DNA from: JBFMFB01 sp040752115
GTDB taxonomy: Bacteria; Pseudomonadota; Gammaproteobacteria; Burkholderiales; Sulfuricellaceae
Reading direction: 5' to 3'
Assembly (NCBI GenBank): GCA_040752115.1
Contig: JBFMFB010000001.1
Location: forward strand, 140,671-204,670
DNA length: 64,000 nt
This document shows, one piece after another, positions 16,911 through 24,529 of this stretch. The position numbers and the translations under genes were made by a program. The notes under the pieces are model-generated. The model was not told where the DNA came from and searched no databases. It saw only the letters and a program-made list of their open reading frames with translations. The number at the start of each line of letters is the position of its first letter. Position 1 is the stretch's first letter.

Positions 16911-17335
16911 TCCGCGCCGTTTACCGCTTTGCCTTCGCATTGTTCGCCCTGCTGTTGCTGGCGCCCTTGGCGCAAGCGGCGGCGGACCTGGAAATCAACA
17001 CGCCCGCGATCAGCGGCATCAGGAAAGCCATGCAGGAGCGCCACGGCCAGTTGGCGGGGCTCTATGCCAGCGGCGCGGTCGGGCTCACCCGCGACGGCCT
17101 GGTCGCGGTGCGCGATTCCGGCCTGATCCCGCTCTCCGAGCGGCAGAAGGCCAATTCCCTGATTGCCGACGAGAACCGCGACCGCGCCGCGCTCTACCGC
17201 GAAATCGCCCGCGCCAACGGCCACTCCGAGTGGGAAGCCGAGGTGCGCTCCACCTTCGCCCAGCGCTGGATCGACAAGGCCGCGCCGGGCTGGTGGTATC
17301 AAACCGCGAGCGGCGGCTGGGCGCAGAAGAAGTGA
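16907..17335 (+). CDS. ydbL: YdbL-like DUF1318 periplasmic protein
   Basis: 142 residues with a cleaved signal (FAFALFALLLLAPLAQAAA). The mature part matches DUF1318: DLEINTPAISGIRKAMQERH, GAVGLTRDGLVAVRDSG, LIADENRDRAALYREIA, and a C-terminal GWWYQTASGGWAQKK like the YdbL end. In E. coli YdbL modulates assembly of the YdbH-YnbE bridge. Overlaps ynbE (4 nt) and the following exonuclease gene (4 nt), so all are translationally coupled. Confidence 0.85.
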   Translation: MIRAVYRFAFALFALLLLAPLAQAAADLEINTPAISGIRKAMQERHGQLAGLYASGAVGLTRDGLVAVRDSGLIPLSERQKANSLIADENRDRAALYREIARANGHSEWEAEVRSTFAQRWIDKAAPGWWYQTASGGWAQKK

Positions 17336-18105
17336 CGCCGACCCTGGTCTTCGACATCGAGACCGTCCCCGATACCGAAGGACTGCGCCGGCTGCTCGGG
17401 CTGGGCGCCGACGCCGCACCGGCGCAGATCGCGGAAATCGCCTTCCAGCGCCGCCGCCAGGCGAGCGGCAGCGATTTCCTGCAACTGCACGTGCAGCGCG
17501 TGGTCGCCATCTCCTGCGCCCTGCGCGATCGCGATTCGTTTCGGGTATGGACGCTGGGCGCGCCCGACGACCCCGAGCCCGAGCTGATCCGGCGCTTCTA
17601 CGAAGGCATCGAAAAATACACCCCGCAACTGGTTTCCTGGAACGGCGGCGGCTTCGACCTGCCGGTGCTGCACTACCGGGCGCTGATCCACGGCATCCAG
17701 GCGCCGCGATACTGGGACATGGGTGAGGACGACCGCGAGTTCAAGTGGAACAACTACATCAGCCGCTACCACACCCGCCACCTCGATCTGATGGATCTGC
17801 TCGCGCTCTACCAGCCCCGCGCCAACGCGCCGTTGGACGAAATCGCGCAACTGGCGGGCTTTCCCGGCAAGCTCGGCATGGACGGCTCGAAAGTGTGGAA
17901 GGCCTTCCAGAACGGCGAAATCGCCGCGATCCGCAACTACTGCGAAACCGACGTCGCCAACACCCACCTGGTGTTCCTGCGCTTCCAGCTGATGCGCGGC
18001 ATCCTGTCGCGCGAGGCCTATCAGGCCGAATGCGACCTGGTACGCCATACCCTGGAAAAATCCAGCGAGCCGCACTGGCGCGAATTCCTGGCTTCCTGGC
18101 AGTAG
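17332..18105 (+). CDS. PolB-type 3'-5' exonuclease-like protein
   Basis: 257 residues, DEDD exonuclease fold of the predicted PolB-associated family (PF10108). ExoI acidic pair in TLVFDIETVPDTEG, ExoII in LVSWNGGGFDLPVLHYRAL, and ExoIII region NYCETDVANTHLVFLRFQ. GTG 17332 overlaps the ydbL stop (GTGA), and homology starts at once. It lacks a polymerase domain. Substrate and role are unknown; the coupling to envelope genes is probably positional. Confidence 0.85.
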   Translation: MTPTLVFDIETVPDTEGLRRLLGLGADAAPAQIAEIAFQRRRQASGSDFLQLHVQRVVAISCALRDRDSFRVWTLGAPDDPEPELIRRFYEGIEKYTPQLVSWNGGGFDLPVLHYRALIHGIQAPRYWDMGEDDREFKWNNYISRYHTRHLDLMDLLALYQPRANAPLDEIAQLAGFPGKLGMDGSKVWKAFQNGEIAAIRNYCETDVANTHLVFLRFQLMRGILSREAYQAECDLVRHTLEKSSEPHWREFLASWQ

Positions 18106-18116
18106 CTCCTGAAACG

Positions 18117-18278
18117 GCGATTAACCACGAATGACACGAATTTCCACCAATGAACACGAATGGAATGGCTGGCACGTAATTTCGCCTCGCGCCTGGCGGG
18201 CGGGCTGCGCGGAATAGTTGATCTGTTGCTTATTCGTGAACATTCGTGCGCCATTCGTGCAAATTCGTGGTTAATCGC
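18117..18278. repeat. Repeat family A, copy 5
   Basis: Extended arms GCGATTAACCACGAATGACA and AAATTCGTGGTTAATCGC around about 90 nt. Part of the core (TAATTTCGCCTCGC) reappears inverted in copy 10 (52.3 kb). Fills most of the exonuclease-rlmD gap. Confidence 0.86.
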
Positions 18279-18308
18279 TTTTGCTGAGATAATCCAACGC
18301 CATACCGT

Positions 18309-19604
18309 ATGACCGCAACCATCGAATCCCTCGACCATGAAGGCCGCGGCGTAACCCATGTCGAAGGCAAGGTGATCTTCGTCGAAGGCGCCCTGCCCGG
18401 CGAAACCGTGACCTATTCGGCCTACAAGAAAAAGCCGAGCTTCGAGCAGGCCACCGCCACCCACATCCTCAAGCCGAGCTTCATGCGGGTCGCGCCGCGC
18501 TGCCCGCACTTCGGCGTGTGCGGCGGCTGCTCGATGCAGCACCTGGAAGCGGGCGCCCAGGTCGCAGCCAAGCAGCGCGTGCTGGAAGACAACTTGTGGC
18601 ACATCGGCAAGGTGCGCGCCGACACCATCCTGCCGGCGATCCACGGCCCGACCTGGGGCTACCGCCATCGGGCGCGGCTGTCGGTGCGCCACGTGGCGAA
18701 AAAGGGCGGCATGCTGGTGGGCTTCCACGAAAAGCGCAGCAGCTTCATCGCCGACATGAAAAGCTGCGCCATCCTGCCGCCGCGCATCTCCGCCCTGCTC
18801 GTGCCGCTGCGCGAGTTGACCGGGCAGCTCTCGATCCGCGAGCGCCTGCCGCAGATCGAAGTCGCGCTGGGCGACAACGTCGATGCGCTGGTGCTGCGCA
18901 TCCTGGATCCTCTCAACGCGGAAGACGAAGCGCTGCTGAAAGCCTTCGCCGACCGGCACGGCATCCAGTTCTTCCTCCAGCCCAAGGGCCCGGATTCGGC
19001 GTATCCCTTCCATCCGCTGGACGCCCCCGAGCTGAATTACGCCCTACCGGAATTCGATGTCGTGATGCCGTTCTCGCCCACCGAATTCACCCAGGTCAAC
19101 CCCGCCATCAATCGCGTGCTGGTGAGACGCGCCCTGGGCCTGCTCGAACCCCGCCCGGGCGAGCGCATCGCCGACCTGTTCTGCGGCCTGGGCAACTTCA
19201 CCCTGCCCATCGCCCGGCGCGGCGCAGAAGTGGTGGGCGTGGAAGGCAGCGAAGCGCTGGTGCGGCGCGCAAGAGAGAATGCCGCGCGCAACGGCCTGTC
19301 CGAGCGCACGGAATTCCACGTCGCCAACCTGTTCGAAGCCACCGAAGAAAGCCTTGCCCGATTGGGCAAACTCGACAAGATGCTGATCGACCCGCCGCGC
19401 GACGGCGCGGTGGAAGTCGTGAAAAACCTGGGCGCGGACGCGCCGCGGCGCATCGTCTACGTCTCCTGCAACCCCTCCACCCTAGCGCGCGACGCGGCGG
19501 TGCTGGCGCATGCGCAGGGATACCGGCTCAAAGCCGCCGGCGTGATCAACATGTTCCCCCACACCGCGCACGTGGAATCCATCGCGCTGTTCGAGCGGCA
19601 ATAA
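18309..19604 (+). CDS. rlmD: 23S rRNA m5U1939 methyltransferase
   Basis: SAM-dependent, iron-sulfur RNA methyltransferase. 431 residues: N-terminal TRAM domain (ATIESLDHEGRGVTHVEGKV), 4Fe-4S cysteines in CPHFGVCGGCSMQHL, SAM site ADLFCGLGNFTLPIARRG, and the catalytic cysteine in IVYVSCNPSTLARDA followed by MFPHTAHVESIALFERQ. These distinguish RlmD from RlmC/TrmA. ATG 18309 is the family start. Confidence 0.95.
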   Translation: MTATIESLDHEGRGVTHVEGKVIFVEGALPGETVTYSAYKKKPSFEQATATHILKPSFMRVAPRCPHFGVCGGCSMQHLEAGAQVAAKQRVLEDNLWHIGKVRADTILPAIHGPTWGYRHRARLSVRHVAKKGGMLVGFHEKRSSFIADMKSCAILPPRISALLVPLRELTGQLSIRERLPQIEVALGDNVDALVLRILDPLNAEDEALLKAFADRHGIQFFLQPKGPDSAYPFHPLDAPELNYALPEFDVVMPFSPTEFTQVNPAINRVLVRRALGLLEPRPGERIADLFCGLGNFTLPIARRGAEVVGVEGSEALVRRARENAARNGLSERTEFHVANLFEATEESLARLGKLDKMLIDPPRDGAVEVVKNLGADAPRRIVYVSCNPSTLARDAAVLAHAQGYRLKAAGVINMFPHTAHVESIALFERQ

Positions 19605-19636
19605 AGAAGGGTATCCAGAATTTGGTGCGGAGAACG

Positions 19637-19716
19637 CGTAGGCTGGGGTGAGGAAACCGAACCCCAGCGATTCGACTGTTCCTGCTGGGGTGCGCTGTGC
19701 TTACCCCCAGCCTACG
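19637..19716. repeat. Repeat family E, copy 1
   Basis: Inverted arms CGTAGGCTGGGGT and ACCCCCAGCCTACG around about 50 nt that again contain CCCCAGC/GCTGGGG. It abuts the yggS remnant on its left. Confidence 0.8.
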
Positions 19717-19725
19717 AACTTTCGT

Positions 19726-19863
19726 CCGCGCCCCGAAAATCGCCTCGCCCATGCGCACGATGGTCGCGCCTTCCGCAATCGCGGCTTCGAAATTACCCGA
19801 CATGCCCATGGAGAGTGGGCCCTGTTGAAAACCTTCGCGGTTGAGCTGCTCCAGCTCGCGTAG
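19726..19863 (-). pseudogene. yggS: C-terminal fragment of YggS-type PLP homeostasis protein
   Basis: The minus strand encodes 46 residues ending LSMGMSGNFEAAIAEGATIV and RMGEAIFGAR, the conserved C-terminus of the YggS/PLPBP family (usually about 230 residues). The PLP-binding N-terminal three quarters are absent. Both ends run into family E repeats, so the fragment has no start or stop of its own. It is a relic of gene loss, probably by recombination between repeats. Confidence 0.8.
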
Positions 19864-19938
19864 GATGGGTGGAGCGCAGCGCAACCCATCATCACACCTC
19901 CTGATGGGTTTCGGCTTGCGGCTACATCCGTCCTGCGT
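19859..19938. repeat. Repeat family E, copy 2
   Basis: CGTAGGATGGGTGGAGCG...CAACCCATCAT and CTGATGGGTTTCGGCTTGCG, then ACATCCGTCCTGCG: the common GTAGGATGGGTGGAGCGCAG dispersed repeat. It abuts the yggS remnant on its right; the rest of 19939-20056 shows nothing. Confidence 0.75.
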
Positions 19939-20056
19939 TTTGACCCCCGTTTTTCATGCGGCGCAATAACGATTGCGCCCTCCCCAGGCTATTTTTTTGC
20001 GCCGCCAGCGAAACTGCCCCAGGGAACTTGTCTAATTTGGAAAAAGGCAGCCAACC

Positions 20057-20425
20057 ATGACGCGCACCCTGCTCCCCGAACTACACAGCCCCGCGACCCG
20101 GCAGGCCCTGGCCGAGGCGGTGCGTACCGTGCTCGACGCTTGGGGCATCCATCCGGTGAAGCAGGCGGAGCTGCTGGGGCTGGCGGACATCGCGCCCCTG
20201 CGGCAAGGGCAGCCCCTGCCCGACGACCCCGGTGTGCTCGAACGCGCGGGGCACCTGCTCGGTATCGAGCGGGCATTGAAGCAGCTTTACCCGGATGACC
20301 CGGCATCGCGCCATGCGTCGTTGATGCTTCCCGCTGCGGGGCTGGACGGACAGCCGCCGCTGCTGGTCATGCTGAGCGGTGTGGAAGGGATCGAGCGCGT
20401 GCGTGCGCTGCTCGAGTCCGCGTGA
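20057..20425 (+). CDS. Xre/MbcA/ParS-type (DUF2384) antitoxin-like protein
   Basis: 122 residues. An N-terminal helical part with a possible HTH (LDAWGIHPVKQAELLGL) is followed by a toxin-binding-like C-terminal region (LLGIERALKQLYPDDPASRH). Related proteins are antitoxins paired with RES-domain toxins, but no RES gene is adjacent. Instead a Clp1/Grc3-type kinase starts 42 nt downstream on the same strand. Antitoxin function is therefore only a family suggestion. ATG 20057 follows AAAAAGGCAGCCAACC. Confidence 0.65.
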   Translation: MTRTLLPELHSPATRQALAEAVRTVLDAWGIHPVKQAELLGLADIAPLRQGQPLPDDPGVLERAGHLLGIERALKQLYPDDPASRHASLMLPAAGLDGQPPLLVMLSGVEGIERVRALLESA

Positions 20426-20467
20426 AAAACAGGCCGCGAATGAAGCTCCAGGCCGGCGCCAGCAAAC

Positions 20468-21460
20468 ATGCCTGAGACTCCGCTCCACATTCCCGCGGCC
20501 TGGCAGCATTCCGCCGCGTACATCCTGGCGAAAAATTGGCGTCGCGTCCTGGTCGTCGGCGCTGCCGATCGCGGCAAGAGCAGCTACTGCAACTTCCTGG
20601 TGAATGCCCTGTTGGGCGCGGGGCGCACGGCGTCCTTCGTCGATGCGGACATCGGGCAGAAGGACGTGGGCCCGCCGGCGACGGTCGCGCTCGCCGAGTT
20701 CGACGCACCCGCGGCGTTCGCCCAGACACGCTGCAATGCGCTCTATTTCGTTGGGCACATCAACCCCATCGCCCACTTCCTGCCCTTGGTGCTGGGCACG
20801 CGCCTCATGGTCGAGGCGGCCAGGGGTGAGTTCGTGGTGATCGACACCACGGGCATGGTGCAGGGCAAGGGTCGCATGCTGACAGGCTTCCAGGTCGAGT
20901 CCCTGCGGCCGGACGTGCTGGTCTGCCTGGAACGCGGCGAGGAGCTCGCCCCCATTCGCCACGCCGCCCGCCACCTGAATATCCTGCGTCTGCGCCCCTC
21001 GCGCCTCGCCGCGCCGAAGTCATCCGCTGCGCGGCGGCGCGCCCGGAGGGAAGCGTTCCAACGCCATTTTCGGGAGGCGCGCGAGCTGGAGTTCGGGTTG
21101 CAGGAAGTCATCGTACAGCGCGCAAGCCTGTTCAACGGTGAGCCGGTCGAAGACTCGCGCTTTCTGTACGCCGAGCGCCTGCCCGACGGACTGCTCGCCG
21201 TGGCGGATGAGACGGTGCCTTCTGCCGAACGAATCCAGCCAGTCCCGCGGCATTGTCTGGATCACTTGTTGTGCGGTGTTGCGGACAAGACAGGGGAATG
21301 TCTGGGACTCGGCATCGTCGGCAGCATCGACTTCGCCCGCCGCAGCCTCACGCTCTACACGCCGGTGCCGAGACGTCATATCCGCATCGTCCGGTTGGGC
21401 GACCTGTATCTGGACCGGCAGGGACACGAGCTGCACCTGGGGCGGCTGGGGCATTTCTGA
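20468..21460 (+). CDS. Clp1/Grc3-family polynucleotide 5'-hydroxyl kinase-like P-loop protein
   Basis: 330 residues. Walker A VVGAADRGKSSYCNFLVN, a DADIGQKDVGPPATV segment typical of Clp1_P, and Walker B FVVIDTTGMVQGKG. The C-terminal third (GECLGLGIVGSIDFARRSLT) resembles the beta domain that follows the kinase in this family. Eukaryotic and archaeal members phosphorylate RNA or DNA 5'-OH ends, and bacterial ones are little studied. It lies 42 nt after the DUF2384 gene and is probably co-transcribed. No ligase or RtcB gene is seen nearby. Confidence 0.75.
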   Translation: MPETPLHIPAAWQHSAAYILAKNWRRVLVVGAADRGKSSYCNFLVNALLGAGRTASFVDADIGQKDVGPPATVALAEFDAPAAFAQTRCNALYFVGHINPIAHFLPLVLGTRLMVEAARGEFVVIDTTGMVQGKGRMLTGFQVESLRPDVLVCLERGEELAPIRHAARHLNILRLRPSRLAAPKSSAARRRARREAFQRHFREARELEFGLQEVIVQRASLFNGEPVEDSRFLYAERLPDGLLAVADETVPSAERIQPVPRHCLDHLLCGVADKTGECLGLGIVGSIDFARRSLTLYTPVPRRHIRIVRLGDLYLDRQGHELHLGRLGHF

Positions 21461-21542
21461 TTCATGCGGTCCCGCCTTTGTTGGCTTTGGAAGCACGCCG
21501 CCCAAGGGCTGGTGTCGATCCCCGAGCGCGACTGGGACGAAG

Positions 21543-21815
21543 TCAGTCGGTCTTGCAGGCGGCCAGGTGCGTGCGCCATTGGTCGAGGAGCGCCGCTTTG
21601 GCTGCCGGGTCGCGCAGGCTGGCGCCAAGAAGCTCAGCGCCTGCCTGCAGCTCCGTGCGCTGCCAGCCGGAGTCGGTGGCGCATTCCACGATGACCGCCC
21701 AGGCGCCCGCCCTCGGTTCGACGGCGAAAATGTGGGCGGAAAGCCCCAGTCCTTCCAGCAGTGCACCCACGGCGGCTTTGGCCTGTGCCAGATCGGCTAC
21801 GCTGAACTCTGCCAT
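21543..21815 (-). CDS. Small conserved protein of unknown function
   Basis: 90 residues, acidic, no signal or membrane segment: MAEFSVADLAQAKAAVGALL, then VEPRAGAWAVIVECATDSGW, suggesting a compact alpha/beta fold. Family not recognised. Its ATG lies 3 nt after the stop of a 19-codon ORF that has the strong ribosome site, so translation is probably coupled. Confidence 0.6.
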   Translation of the reverse strand: MAEFSVADLAQAKAAVGALLEGLGLSAHIFAVEPRAGAWAVIVECATDSGWQRTELQAGAELLGASLRDPAAKAALLDQWRTHLAACKTD

Positions 21816-21818
21816 GGC

Positions 21819-21878
21819 TCAATCGCGGCGCCCATACAGGTACGGCAGCGGGTGCATCCGGTAACAAAGCGCTTGCAT
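21819..21878 (-). CDS. 19-residue ORF with strong Shine-Dalgarno
   Basis: Minus-strand GCGGAGGACTCTCATG gives an excellent ribosome site, then MQALCYRMHPLPYLYGRRD and TGA. The next gene starts three nt later. It may be a leader peptide or a true small protein; composition (two Tyr, HPLP) is not obviously signal-like or membrane-like. Confidence 0.45.
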   Translation of the reverse strand: MQALCYRMHPLPYLYGRRD

Positions 21879-21960
21879 GAGAGTCCTCCGCAAGAAACGA
21901 ATGAAAAAATCCGTGCTATTGCAGCATGGTCGATGCGTGCAGGTCGCGTGCCGGCTGCGG

Positions 21961-22167
21961 CTAGCCGATCCCCAACCGCTTGTCGTCGTCGATCTGCGCC
22001 AGCAGTTCTTCGACACGCCGGGCACCATCTTCGGTCGACAGCATCTCCATTGGCGTATGTCCGCCGAGCTGCAGACGAGGCTGATCGAGCCACTCGGCCG
22101 CCTTGGCCGCGCCGCCGAATATCCGGCCGGCCAGCTCCACGATGTAGTTGGGGTCATGCCGATGCAC
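21961..22167 (-). CDS. Short MbcA/ParS/Xre toxin-binding domain protein
   Basis: 68 residues consisting almost only of the DUF2384 C-terminal domain: IFGGAAKAAEWLDQPRLQLG, then GHTPMEMLSTEDGARRVEEL. Full antitoxins carry an HTH domain in front; here there is none. GTG 22167 is preferred because GGGAGG lies 8 nt upstream. It is the second DUF2384-type protein within 2 kb, and no RES toxin is seen. It could be a truncated antitoxin or a free-standing toxin-binding module. Confidence 0.7.
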   Translation of the reverse strand: MHRHDPNYIVELAGRIFGGAAKAAEWLDQPRLQLGGHTPMEMLSTEDGARRVEELLAQIDDDKRLGIG

Positions 22168-22240
22168 GATCAAACCTCCCTTCCACCTGTCAGCTGGGGG
22201 GAAATCTCGCCCCCGAATCGCTCCGGAGAACGGCGCAAAA

Positions 22241-22834
22241 TTAGCCCCGCACGATGTCCTTGATGCCCGTGTAAGGCAGCTCCATCAGCTCGGTGGCTTT
22301 CCAGCCCAACAGCGGCCGCCACCGGTCGGTTTGCCCGGCGATTTCGTGAAGGAGCAGGACGTAGTGTCCCTCTTCGATGGCGCGGTGCAAGTGCTCGAGC
22401 CTCTCTTCCGGTATCCCTACACGATGCAAGGCTGTCGCCAACTCGGTGACGGCCGCGGCGCCGGTCATGGCTGCGCCGGCGACGGCGGCCCCTTCCAGGG
22501 CGCCGGCCAGTGCCTCTGCGATGGGGCCGGCTGCAAGCAGCGGGCCCATGGGCGGGAAAAAAAACATGCCGCTAGCGCCCGCAAGAAGCCCCCACACCGC
22601 ACCCCAAAACGCCCCCTGTTTCGCCCAAACCTTCATCCGCTGGCCCGCCCCCGCATGGTATATGCCGAGTATGTCGTCCCCCGACGGATGGACGCGTCCG
22701 AGCACGGACAGGCGGTCCATCGGAAACTCTCTTTCGATGAGTTGTTCGACCACGTGCCGGGCAGCGGCTTCATTGTCGTAGACGGCGACCAGGAGGATCT
22801 GTTGGCCCCGGCTGGAAACAGAGTGTTCCGTCAT
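22241..22834 (-). CDS. DUF1269/general-stress-type membrane-associated protein
   Basis: 197 residues. An N-terminal alpha/beta part (QQILLVAVYDNEAAARHVVE) is followed by a Gly/Ala-rich hydrophobic hairpin (WGLLAGASGMFFFPPMGPLL and GALEGAAVAGAAMTGAAAV), then an alpha/beta end with the pattern RVGIPEERLEHLHRAIEEGH. This layout is that of the general-stress 17M/DUF1269 class. Start ATG 22834 is preceded by AAAGGAAATCGCC; the frame is open further upstream but without support. Function unknown. Confidence 0.7.
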   Translation of the reverse strand: MTEHSVSSRGQQILLVAVYDNEAAARHVVEQLIEREFPMDRLSVLGRVHPSGDDILGIYHAGAGQRMKVWAKQGAFWGAVWGLLAGASGMFFFPPMGPLLAAGPIAEALAGALEGAAVAGAAMTGAAAVTELATALHRVGIPEERLEHLHRAIEEGHYVLLLHEIAGQTDRWRPLLGWKATELMELPYTGIKDIVRG

Positions 22835-23022
22835 GGCGATTTCCTTTCCCATCGAGACGCTGAGACATGGAGTTGCTTCGGCAAGAGAAAGGCCGCGTCC
22901 CTGTGGAAAGATTTGACCCATGGTTTTCCCATGAATTCGCTCAGCCGGTTCCAATAATTTGTACGGGCTCTGTTCCGGAGTGGCGGTAGGACCTTGATAC
23001 CTGTTGCGGGGACTCGCTGATT

Positions 23023-24417
23023 CTATTGTTGCGCAAGAAACTTGAACAACGCAGGATCATCGCAATTTGCCACGTTAAACCGGAGCCAGGGCGAAGGCTC
23101 CTGATGGGGGCGAAATAGGTTGCCGGGCGCCAGCACAATCCCCTGCTTTGCCGCTTTTCCGGCTATCTCTGCCGCATTGGAATGATCGTATTTCTTTGCC
23201 CAAATGAACATCCCGCCTACGGGCTCAACGTAAAGCGAAAACCCGATGTGCTCCAGATTGCGTATGGTTTTCTCCCTCGCCTTGTCCAGCTGCGAACGCA
23301 GTTTGTCCAGGTGCTTGCGGTAGTAACCGTCGGTCAAGAGTTGGTAGATGAGCCGCTCGTCGATTTCTGAAGTAGTGAGGCCGGTGAGAAGCTTCAGGTC
23401 GGTCAGGTATTCGGTGATTTCGCGTTTGCAGGCGATAAAGCCCACGCGCAAACTCGCCGAAACCGTCTTGGAATAACTGCCTATATAAATCACCCGATTG
23501 AGCTGATCCAGCGTTGCCAGCCGTGTTGCCGGCGTCGGCTGATAGTCGCCATAAATATCGTCCTCGATGATGGTCAGATCGTATTTTTCGGCCAGCTGCA
23601 GCATCCGGTAAGCCACGGCCTGGCTGATGCTGGTTCCGGTCGGGTTGTGCAGGATGGTGTTGGTAAAAAACAGTTTTGGCCGATGCTCTTTGATCAGCGC
23701 TTCCATGATCGCGGTATCCGGCCCGTCGAGATTCCACGGTACGCCCACGATCTTTGCGCCAAGCGACTTGAGCGTGCCGAACAGAATGAAATAGCCGGGA
23801 TCGTCGACCAGCACCGTATCGCCGGAGCGAACCAGGTAGCGTGCAATCAGATCAATCGCATGGGACGCGCCTTTGGTCAGGACGATTTGCGCGGCCTCGA
23901 CCTGCACCCCGATCTCTGCCAGCCGGTGCTGCAACAATTCGCGCATGGGAAAATAGCCGCCGGGCTCGCCGTAGCGGGTAAGAAAATCGCCGCTCTTTTT
24001 GGACAAGGCGCGCAGGCTGCGCTGAATACCGGCTTCGTCCATCCATGAATTTGGCAGCCAGCCCGCACCCGGCATGGACTTGGGCGAAGTCGGCTGAAGC
24101 GCGTTCCGCAACAGCCACAAGACATCCATGGCTCTATCCAGTTTGTACGGCGCTTCCTTGGCCACATGCGGCTTGGGGCGCGGCGCTACATAAAAACCCG
24201 ACCCCGGGCGTGAACTCAGGTAGCCGGTTGCGACCAGCCGGTCATACGCCTGCACGACCGTGAAGCGGCTCACCCCGTGATCCAGCGCAAACTTGCGAAT
24301 CGAAGGCATGCGCGTACCGGTGCGCATCGCCCTGTCGTCGATCTGTTTCATGACAGACGCGACGATCTGGTCGATCAGCGGAATCGAATCATGTGCATCC
24401 AGAGTAACTAGCGGCAT
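23023..24417 (-). CDS. MocR-type GntR/aminotransferase transcriptional regulator
   Basis: 464 residues: an N-terminal winged helix (DRAMRTGTRMPSIRKFALDH, then GVSRFTVVQAYDRLVATGYL) and an aspartate-aminotransferase-fold domain with the PLP lysine in YIGSYSKTVSASLRVGF. MocR proteins sense PLP or amino-acid-like ligands. It is divergent from an EamA exporter and PhzF gene, its likely targets. Start ATG 24417 (MPLVTLDAHDSIPLIDQIVA) fits the family; an upstream in-frame start would lie in the operator region. Confidence 0.9.
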   Translation of the reverse strand: MPLVTLDAHDSIPLIDQIVASVMKQIDDRAMRTGTRMPSIRKFALDHGVSRFTVVQAYDRLVATGYLSSRPGSGFYVAPRPKPHVAKEAPYKLDRAMDVLWLLRNALQPTSPKSMPGAGWLPNSWMDEAGIQRSLRALSKKSGDFLTRYGEPGGYFPMRELLQHRLAEIGVQVEAAQIVLTKGASHAIDLIARYLVRSGDTVLVDDPGYFILFGTLKSLGAKIVGVPWNLDGPDTAIMEALIKEHRPKLFFTNTILHNPTGTSISQAVAYRMLQLAEKYDLTIIEDDIYGDYQPTPATRLATLDQLNRVIYIGSYSKTVSASLRVGFIACKREITEYLTDLKLLTGLTTSEIDERLIYQLLTDGYYRKHLDKLRSQLDKAREKTIRNLEHIGFSLYVEPVGGMFIWAKKYDHSNAAEIAGKAAKQGIVLAPGNLFRPHQEPSPWLRFNVANCDDPALFKFLAQQ

Positions 24418-24434
24418 CGAACTGTCCCGGTTGC

Positions 24435-24452
24435 GGAACCGGTACAGGTTCC
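24435..24452. promoter_or_regulatory. Candidate MocR operator
   Basis: Inverted repeat GGAACC-ggtaca-GGTTCC in the 112-nt divergent region between the regulator and the exporter. GGTTCCAAGTAATT here resembles GGTTCCAATAATT at 22947-22959 beyond the other end of the regulator gene. Binding is inferred. Confidence 0.35.
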
Positions 24453-24529
24453 AAGTAATTCCGACCAACTGTACATGTATTGTCAGGTGATTGTTCGCTA
24501 TTGTCAAAACCTCAACTCAAGAGGCCCTC

